Below are positions 59,073 to 64,000 of a DNA stretch of 64,000 nucleotides, in pieces (the stretch's first letter is position 1; each line of letters begins with the position of its first letter). A program made the position numbers and the translations under genes. Origin of the DNA: Mycolicibacterium xanthum. GTDB lineage: Bacteria > Actinomycetota > Actinomycetes > Mycobacteriales > Mycobacteriaceae. Below the pieces are notes generated by a model. It made no database searches. It was given only the letters and a program-made list of their open reading frames with translations, and had not been told where the DNA came from. The stretch covers positions 33,816 through 97,815 of the forward strand of contig NZ_JAIFZS010000050.1 in NCBI RefSeq assembly GCF_019710635.1. Direction: 5' to 3'.

Positions 59073-59831
59073 ATGAATATGAGCACCGACGAGAAGATGC
59101 TGGCCCGGATCGCGGCGCTGCTGCGCCAGGCCGAGGGCACCGACAACCAGCACGAGGCCGACGCCTTCATGGCCGCCGCGCAACGGCTGGCGACCGCGAC
59201 GTCGATCGATCTGGCCGTCGCCCGCAGTCACGGGGCCAACCGCAGCAAGGCGCAGACCCCGATCCAGCGCACCGTCACCATCGGTGAGGCCGGAACCCGC
59301 GGGCTGCGCACCTATGTCCAACTGTTCGTCGTGATCGCGGCGGCCAACGACGTCAAATGCGACATCGCCTCGAACTCGACGTTCGTCTACGCCTACGGGT
59401 TCACCGAGGACATCGAGGCCAGCCACACCCTCTACACCAGCCTGGTGCTGCAGATGGTGCGGGCATCGACGGACTACATCAACTCCGGCGCACACCGGCC
59501 CACCCCGACCATCACGGCGCGGATCAACTTCCAGCTGGCGTTCGGAGCCCGCGTCGGGCAGCGGCTGGCCGACGCGCGCCGGCAGGCGCAGCAGGAGGCG
59601 ACCACGGGTCCGGCCAGTGTGCCGGGCACCGCTATCGCCTTGCGCAACAAGGATCTCGAGCTCAAGGACTACTATCGGCAGGCCTCGCGGGCCCGGGGTA
59701 CGTGGCGGGCGACCAGCGCCACCGCCGGGTACTCGTCGGCCGCCCGGCAGGCCGGCGATCGGGCGGGCCGGCGGGCCAGGCTGGGTGGCAACCCCGAGCT
59801 GCCCGGGGCTCGCACGCCACTGGGGCGATGA
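59073..59831 (+). CDS. DUF2786 protein (Rv0184-like)
   Basis: 252 residues. The N-terminal 45 residues (KMLARIAALLRQAEGTDNQH, EADAFMAAAQRLATATSIDL) are the DUF2786 helical hairpin seen in phage and bacterial proteins of unknown function. The middle contains a beta-rich segment (IASNSTFVYAYGFTEDIEAS), and the C-terminus is Arg/Ala-rich and basic. The stop overlaps the start of a putative metalloprotease gene; the pair matches Mtb Rv0184-Rv0185. Confidence 0.85.
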   Translation: MNMSTDEKMLARIAALLRQAEGTDNQHEADAFMAAAQRLATATSIDLAVARSHGANRSKAQTPIQRTVTIGEAGTRGLRTYVQLFVVIAAANDVKCDIASNSTFVYAYGFTEDIEASHTLYTSLVLQMVRASTDYINSGAHRPTPTITARINFQLAFGARVGQRLADARRQAQQEATTGPASVPGTAIALRNKDLELKDYYRQASRARGTWRATSATAGYSSAARQAGDRAGRRARLGGNPELPGARTPLGR

Positions 59832-60319
59832 CCCGCGACACCCAGCGCGCAAAGGTCTATGCGGCAGAGGAATTCGTGCGGACCATGTTCGACCGGGCGG
59901 CCCAACGGGGCAACCCGGTGGTGGACTTCTTCGGAACGGCACTCACGCTGCCGCCGGAGGCGCGTTTCGCGACCGTCGACGGCGTGCAGCGCTACGTTGA
60001 CGACGTGCTGTCGCATCCCGCCGTCCGGCGGCGCTGGCCCGCAGCAACCCCGCTGCGGGTGCGGCCCCGCCGGGGGACCACAGCCGCACACTACGAGTGC
60101 GGGGCGGACGGGCCGACCATCGCGGTGCCGGAGGGTGGCACCGCCTGGGCGCTGCGCGAGCTGGTGGCGCTGCACGAGATCGCCCACCACCTCGCCGGGG
60201 CCGATCTCCCGCACGGTCCCGTTTTCGTCGCGACGTTCTGCGAGCTCGCCGCGACGGTGATGGGGCCGGAGGTGGCACACGTGCTGCGGGTGGTCTACGC
60301 GAAGGAGGGGGTGCGCTAG
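59828..60319 (+). CDS. Putative HExxH metalloprotein (Rv0185-like)
   Basis: 163 residues. HEIAHH (His116, Glu117, His120) with HGPVFVATFCELAATVMGPE as possible third-ligand region: a zinc-metalloprotease-like (SprT/IrrE-type) site. The N-terminal half is helical with no export signal. ATG overlaps the DUF2786 stop. Substrate unknown; a DNA-damage or protein quality role like SprT is only a guess. Confidence 0.8.
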   Translation: MTRDTQRAKVYAAEEFVRTMFDRAAQRGNPVVDFFGTALTLPPEARFATVDGVQRYVDDVLSHPAVRRRWPAATPLRVRPRRGTTAAHYECGADGPTIAVPEGGTAWALRELVALHEIAHHLAGADLPHGPVFVATFCELAATVMGPEVAHVLRVVYAKEGVR

Positions 60320-60370
60320 TTGTTCCTCGTGGGCCGCCCCGGAGCCGGCCGGCCGGTCGGGGGCCGGGGG

Positions 60371-60376
60371 TAACGT
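60371..60376 (+). promoter_or_regulatory. -10 box of the O-methyltransferase gene
   Basis: TAACGT, 7 nt before ATG 60384. AAGG just before the ATG is too close to be a ribosome site, supporting a leaderless start. Confidence 0.45.
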
Positions 60377-60383
60377 CGCAAGG

Positions 60384-61046
60384 ATGACCGTGCCGGACTG
60401 GGCTTCGCTCGACGATCTGTTCAACCGCGTCCTGCACACCGAGGACGAGGCGCTGCATGCCGCCCGGGAGACCGGTAAGGCGGCGGGCATGCCGCCGATC
60501 GAGGTGTCGGCGCAGCACGCCAAGCTGCTGTCGTTGTTGGTGCGCATCGCGGGTGCGCACCGGGTCCTGGAGATCGGGACGCTGGCCGGCTACAGCACCA
60601 TCGCGCTGGCCCGTGCGGTCGGGCCGGACGGCGGGGTCGTCAGCCTGGAATACGAACCCGCACACGCCGAGGTGGCCCGCGCCAACCTCGAACGGGCCGG
60701 CGTGGCGGACCGGGTCGAGGTGGTCGTCGGTGCGGCACTGCAGACGCTTCCGCAGCTGCAGCAGCGCAGTGAGGTGTTCGACCTGGTTTTCATCGACGCC
60801 GACAAGGAGAACAACGTCTCCTACGTCGAGTGGGCCGTCACGCTCGGGCGCCCGGGCACGGTGATCGTCGTCGACAACATCGCCCGCAACGGCCGGGTGC
60901 TCGACCCCGCGCCCGACGACGCCCAGGCGCAGGCGATCCGCGCCATGTTCGACATGATGGCGGCACACCCGCGGCTGGACGCCGCCGCGATCCAGACGGT
61001 CGGGACCAAGGGCTGGGACGGCTTCGCGATCGCCCTGGTCGACTAG
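60384..61046 (+). CDS. O-methyltransferase, class I SAM (Rv0187-like)
   Basis: 220 residues, the same length as Mtb Rv0187. CCoAOMT/COMT-type motifs: VLEIGTLAGYSTIALARAVG (SAM), LEYEPAHAEVARANLERAGV, DLVFIDADKENN (metal-binding Asp) and VIVVDNIARNGRV. Divalent-cation-dependent O-methylation, usually of catechol-like substrates. Acceptor unknown. Convergent with ilvD. Confidence 0.88.
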   Translation: MTVPDWASLDDLFNRVLHTEDEALHAARETGKAAGMPPIEVSAQHAKLLSLLVRIAGAHRVLEIGTLAGYSTIALARAVGPDGGVVSLEYEPAHAEVARANLERAGVADRVEVVVGAALQTLPQLQQRSEVFDLVFIDADKENNVSYVEWAVTLGRPGTVIVVDNIARNGRVLDPAPDDAQAQAIRAMFDMMAAHPRLDAAAIQTVGTKGWDGFAIALVD

Positions 61047-61098
61047 GGCAGGGGGCCGGCCGACGGCCGTGCTCGCGCCGGCGGGGCAGGGGGCGGCG

Positions 61099-62814
61099 CT
61101 AGTTGCAGACCGCGCCGACCGCCGCCGAGCCGACCAGCTTGGTGTACTTGGCCAGCACGCCGGTGGTGTAGCGCGGCGGCAACGGCTCGAAACCGGTCTT
61201 GCGGGCATCGAACTCGTCGGCGTCGACCAACACGTCCAGGGTGCCGTTGGCGACGTCGAGGCGGATCCGGTCACCGTCGCGCAGCAACGCGATCGGTCCG
61301 CCGTCGACGGCCTCCGGTGCGATGTGGCCGACGCACAGACCGGTGGTGCCGCCGGAGAACCGGCCGTCGGTCATCAGCAGCACGTCCTTGCCCAGGCCGG
61401 CGCCCTTGATCGCACCGGTGATGGCCAGCATCTCGCGCATGCCGGGGCCACCCTTGGGGCCCTCGTACCGGATGACGACGACGTCGCCAGCGGTGATGGT
61501 GCCGTCCTCGAGGGCGTCCAGCGCGGCCCGTTCCCGCTCGAAAACCCTTGCGGTGCCTTCGAAGACATCGGAGTCGAAGCCCGCGGACTTGACCACCGCA
61601 CCCTCGGGAGCCAGCGATCCGTGCAGGATCGTGATGCCGCCGGTCGGGTGGATGGGGTTGGACAACGCGCGCAGCACTTTGCCGTCGGGATCCGGCGGCG
61701 CGATGTGCGCCAGGTTCTCGGCCATCGTCTGCCCCGTCACGGTCAATGCGTCCCCGTGCATCAGTCCGGCGTCCAGCAGCGCCTTCATCACGACAGGGAC
61801 GCCGCCGATGTGATCGACGTCGAACATCACGTGCTTGCCGAACGGCTTGACGTCGGCCAGGTGTGGCACCTTGGCGCCGATCCTGGTGAAGTCCTCCAGG
61901 GTGAGCTTCACGTTGGCCTCGTAGGCGATCGCGAGCAGGTGCAGCACGGCGTTGGTGGAGCCGCCGAACGCCATCACCACCGCGATGGCGTTCTCGAACG
62001 CCTCCCTGGTCAGGATGTCGCGGGCGGTGATGCCGCGGCGAAGCATGTCGACGACGGCCATCCCGCTCTTGCGGGCGAACCCGTCGCGGCGGCGATCGGT
62101 GGCCGGGGGAGCGGCGCTGCCGGGCAGCGACATGCCCAGCGCCTCGGCGGCCGAGGCCATCGTGTTGGCGGTGTACATGCCGCCGCAGGCGCCCTCGCCA
62201 GGGCAGATGGCGCGCTCGATGGCGTCGACGTCCTCGCGGGGCATGAGTCCCCGCGCGCACGCGCCGACCGCCTCGAACGCGTCGATGATCGTCACGTCCT
62301 TCTCGCTGCCGTCCGACAGCTTGGCGCGGCCGGGCAGGATCGAACCGGCGTAGAGGAACACGCTGGCCAGGTCGAGCCTGGCGGCGGCCATCAACATCCC
62401 GGGCAGCGACTTGTCGCAGCCGGCCAGCAGGACCGAACCGTCGAGCCGCTCGGCCTGCATGACGGTCTCCACGCTGTCGGCGATGATCTCGCGCGACACC
62501 AGCGAGAAGTGCATGCCCTCGTGGCCCATCGAGATGCCGTCGGACACCGAGATGGTGCCGAACTCCATCGGGAAACCGCCGGCCTCGAACACGCCCTCCT
62601 TCACGGCCTTGGCCAGCCGGTCCAGTGACAGGTTGCACGGGGTGATCTCGTTCCACGACGACGCCACCCCGATCTGCGGCTTCGCGAAGTCCTCGTCACC
62701 CATGCCCACCGCGCGCAGCATGCCGCGGGCGGCGGCCTTCTCGAGTCCGTCGGTGACATCGCGGCTGCGGGGCTTCATGTCCGGCGATGAGCCGCTTGCT
62801 GAGTCTGAGGGCAT
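61099..62814 (-). CDS. ilvD: Dihydroxy-acid dehydratase
   Basis: Third step of isoleucine/valine synthesis and a precursor step for leucine and pantothenate. 571 residues (Mtb 575). Fe-S cluster and active-site segments: ITPCNLSLDRLAK, LLAGCDKSLPG, ICPGEGACGGMYTANTM, and the catalytic Ser region MTDGRFSGGTTG. -10 CATACT lies 7 nt before ATG 62814. Divergent from the DUF305/ricR genes, exactly as Mtb ilvD (Rv0189c) and Rv0190. Confidence 0.95.
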   Translation of the reverse strand: MPSDSASGSSPDMKPRSRDVTDGLEKAAARGMLRAVGMGDEDFAKPQIGVASSWNEITPCNLSLDRLAKAVKEGVFEAGGFPMEFGTISVSDGISMGHEGMHFSLVSREIIADSVETVMQAERLDGSVLLAGCDKSLPGMLMAAARLDLASVFLYAGSILPGRAKLSDGSEKDVTIIDAFEAVGACARGLMPREDVDAIERAICPGEGACGGMYTANTMASAAEALGMSLPGSAAPPATDRRRDGFARKSGMAVVDMLRRGITARDILTREAFENAIAVVMAFGGSTNAVLHLLAIAYEANVKLTLEDFTRIGAKVPHLADVKPFGKHVMFDVDHIGGVPVVMKALLDAGLMHGDALTVTGQTMAENLAHIAPPDPDGKVLRALSNPIHPTGGITILHGSLAPEGAVVKSAGFDSDVFEGTARVFERERAALDALEDGTITAGDVVVIRYEGPKGGPGMREMLAITGAIKGAGLGKDVLLMTDGRFSGGTTGLCVGHIAPEAVDGGPIALLRDGDRIRLDVANGTLDVLVDADEFDARKTGFEPLPPRYTTGVLAKYTKLVGSAAVGAVCN

Positions 62815-62821
62815 GCGCCCA

Positions 62822-62827
62822 AGTATG
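62822..62827 (-). promoter_or_regulatory. -10 box of ilvD
   Basis: CATACT on the minus strand, 7 nt before ATG 62814; no ribosome site, leaderless start expected. Confidence 0.4.
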
Positions 62828-62861
62828 CCCCCGGCGTTTCACCCGGCCAAACCACTATCGA

Positions 62862-62886
62862 TACCCCCATGGGGTACCTGTACGCT
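62862..62886 (+). promoter_or_regulatory. RicR/CsoR-type operator and promoter of the copper operon
   Basis: TACCCC-CAT-GGGGTA (62862-62876) is a perfect 6-bp inverted repeat like those bound by CsoR-family copper sensors (TACCC...GGGTA). It covers the space just upstream of the -10 TACGCT (62881-62886), which ends 6 nt before ATG 62893. Binding would block RNA polymerase until copper releases the repressor. Confidence 0.65.
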
Positions 62887-62892
62887 GGGGGC

Positions 62893-63516
62893 ATGCGCTC
62901 GAGCATCGCAAGCCTTTCCGCCACGTTCGCCGCACTGGCCGCCGCCGTTGCGCTGGCCGGGTGCGGCGGCGGAACCGAATCCGCGGAGCACACCGGTACG
63001 TCGGGGGTCGAGACGCCGGTGATCACCGGCGAGCCGGCCGGCTACAACGCCGACGATGTCGCGTTCGCCACCAACATGGTGCCGCACCACAAACAGGCCA
63101 TCGAGATGTCCGCGCTGGTGCCCGAGCGGTCCACCGACCCGGGGGTGATCGCGCTGGCCGACCAGATCACCGCCACGCAGCAGCCCGAGATCAACATCCT
63201 CAACGTCTTTCTGGTGCAGTGGAACGAGAACCCGGACGCCGCCACCGGCGGCGACCACTCCGGGCACGGATCGGCGATGCACGGCATGGTCGACGACGCC
63301 ACGATGGCGAAGCTGGAGTCGCTGAACGGGCCGGACTTCGACACACTGTGGCTGAACTCGATGGTCGCCCACCACCGGGGGGCGATCGAAATGGCCAAGG
63401 CCGAGATCGCGCACGGTGAGAACGTCGACGCCATCTCGATGGCCCAGACCATGGTGGCCACGCAGGAAGCCGAGATCGAGCAGATGAAGCAGATGCTGAA
63501 GGGCGGCACGCCGTGA
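62893..63516 (+). CDS. DUF305 lipoprotein, probable copper-binding
   Basis: 207 residues. Lipobox LAGC (Cys24). Two DUF305 halves with HHKQAIEM (about 66) and HHRGAIEMAKAEIAHGEN (about 160), His/Met-rich sites, and a Met/His loop HSGHGSAMHGM. DUF305 proteins such as cyanobacterial CopM bind copper outside the membrane. The stop overlaps the ricR start. An in-frame ATG at 62869 overlaps the operator and is unlikely. The promoter operator and the linked repressor gene indicate copper-induced expression. Confidence 0.85.
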   Translation: MRSSIASLSATFAALAAAVALAGCGGGTESAEHTGTSGVETPVITGEPAGYNADDVAFATNMVPHHKQAIEMSALVPERSTDPGVIALADQITATQQPEINILNVFLVQWNENPDAATGGDHSGHGSAMHGMVDDATMAKLESLNGPDFDTLWLNSMVAHHRGAIEMAKAEIAHGENVDAISMAQTMVATQEAEIEQMKQMLKGGTP

Positions 63517-63851
63517 CGGAGAACCCAGACGACGCAACGGCACTCGCCGGAGGCCCCGTCGCAGCCGGGGAACACGGCTACTCGGCGCACAAGGAGAACT
63601 ACGCCAAGCGGCTGCGCCGTATCGAGGGGCAGGTCCGCGGGATCGCCCGGATGATCGACGAGGACAAGTACTGCATCGACATCCTCACCCAGATCAGTGC
63701 CGTCAACAGCGCGCTGCAGTCGGTCGCGCTCGGGCTGCTCGACGAACACCTCAACCACTGCGTCACCCACGCCGTCGCCAGCGGCGGCGCCGAGGCCGAC
63801 GCCAAGCTCGCCGAGGCGAGCGCGGCGATCGCCCGCCTCGTGCGTTCGTGA
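63513..63851 (+). CDS. ricR: Copper-sensing repressor RicR (CsoR family)
   Basis: 112 residues with copper ligands Cys54, His79 and Cys83 in the canonical spacing C-x24-H-x3-C (KYCIDI, EHLNHC), and RLRRIEGQVRGIARMI as the DNA-binding helix. Cu(I) binding releases the protein from TACCC...GGGTA operators. GTG 63513 overlaps the DUF305 stop, so sensor and lipoprotein share a transcript and autoregulation. Orthologous by position to Mtb Rv0190. Confidence 0.9.
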   Translation: MTENPDDATALAGGPVAAGEHGYSAHKENYAKRLRRIEGQVRGIARMIDEDKYCIDILTQISAVNSALQSVALGLLDEHLNHCVTHAVASGGAEADAKLAEASAAIARLVRS

Positions 63852-63868
63852 GTCGGTCACTCGCGCAG

Positions 63869-64000
63869 TCAGCATGGTGGGTCGGGGTCGCCGTGTAGGA
63901 GTTCGTCGGGGTGGTGGGCGTGGTTGATGCGTGGTGGGGTGGTGTCGTCGGTCCAGGCCAGGCGGCCGTTGCGGACTTCGGCGTTCCAGTGGCCGTTGGT
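63869..64000 (-). CDS. 3' end of an HNH/13E12-repeat family protein (partial)
   Basis: The last 43 codons of a minus-strand gene that continues past the window: NGHWNAEVRNGRLAWTDDTT, then PPRINHAHHPDELLHGDP and a stop. The NxHHPDxLL tail and Trp-rich segment are typical of the C-terminus of DUF222/HNH endonuclease (13E12 repeat) proteins, multi-copy in mycobacteria. The rest cannot be assessed. Confidence 0.55.
   Translation of the reverse strand, partial: TNGHWNAEVRNGRLAWTDDTTPPRINHAHHPDELLHGDPDPPC

Noticed and set aside
1..64000. CRISPR arrays, tRNA/rRNA genes, prophage, intact insertion sequences, replication origin
   Set aside because: No regularly spaced repeats, no tRNA cloverleaf-type sequence, no transposase or integrase, and no dnaA-box cluster was seen by reading.

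Overview
The window is high-GC actinobacterial DNA with a strong G/C bias at third codon positions, many GTG starts, 1-8 bp start/stop overlaps and a complete mce locus. Gene content and order match the Mycobacterium tuberculosis (Mtb) chromosome from about Rv0144 to Rv0190, with insertions. A fructose PTS cluster and a full-length (unsplit) transhydrogenase alpha subunit suggest a fast-growing, environmental Mycobacterium (Mycolicibacterium) rather than a tuberculosis-complex strain. No rRNA, tRNA, CRISPR array, prophage or intact insertion sequence was seen.

Layout. 1-2.9 kb: the 3' part of a biotin-dependent carboxyltransferase, a tiny coupled gene and a MinD/ParA-like ATPase. 2.9-4.6 kb: a lower-GC patch of damaged genes (a multi-frame ORF string, a toxin-antitoxin pair with an abnormal toxin frame, an antitoxin tail, a frameshifted fragment). 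4.6-10.5 kb: fructose PTS, ptsH-fruA-fruK-fruR on the minus strand and ptsI divergent. 10.5-17.3 kb: a 55-residue ORF, rtcB, a pirin, a TetR/membrane/FUSC operon and a second TetR. 17.4-23.7 kb: a plus-strand run of methyltransferase, aldehyde dehydrogenase, SDR, quinone oxidoreductase, HAD hydrolase, methyltransferase and DUF456 protein. 23.7-29.1 kb: ptbB, fadE2, pntB and pntA on the minus strand. 29.4-32.6 kb: a Cys-rich small protein, a 36-residue ORF, a TetR and a large acyl-CoA dehydrogenase. 32.8-48.8 kb: the mce1 region, with TB18.5-like protein, mce1R, fadD5, yrbE1A/B, mce1A-F and four Mce-associated membrane proteins. Together these form an ABC-type lipid (in Mtb, fatty/mycolic acid) importer with its acyl-CoA ligase and GntR repressor. 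48.8-64 kb: fructosamine kinase, arylsulfatase, NAGPA-domain protein, sorbosone-dehydrogenase-like lipoprotein, pirin/MarR pair, sigG, monoacylglycerol lipase, a hydrolase lipoprotein, a DUF2786/HExxH pair, an O-methyltransferase, ilvD, a DUF305 lipoprotein with ricR behind a copper-type operator, and the 3' end of an HNH/13E12-type gene.

The observations most worth following are: a three-copy family of near-perfect 21-23 bp inverted repeats (about 4.57, 13.12 and 48.80 kb) at 3' gene ends; many TANNNT -10 boxes placed 6-8 nt before start codons, implying leaderless mRNAs; several very small ORFs; and the decayed toxin-antitoxin patch. I found no clear evidence of an entirely new multi-gene system.
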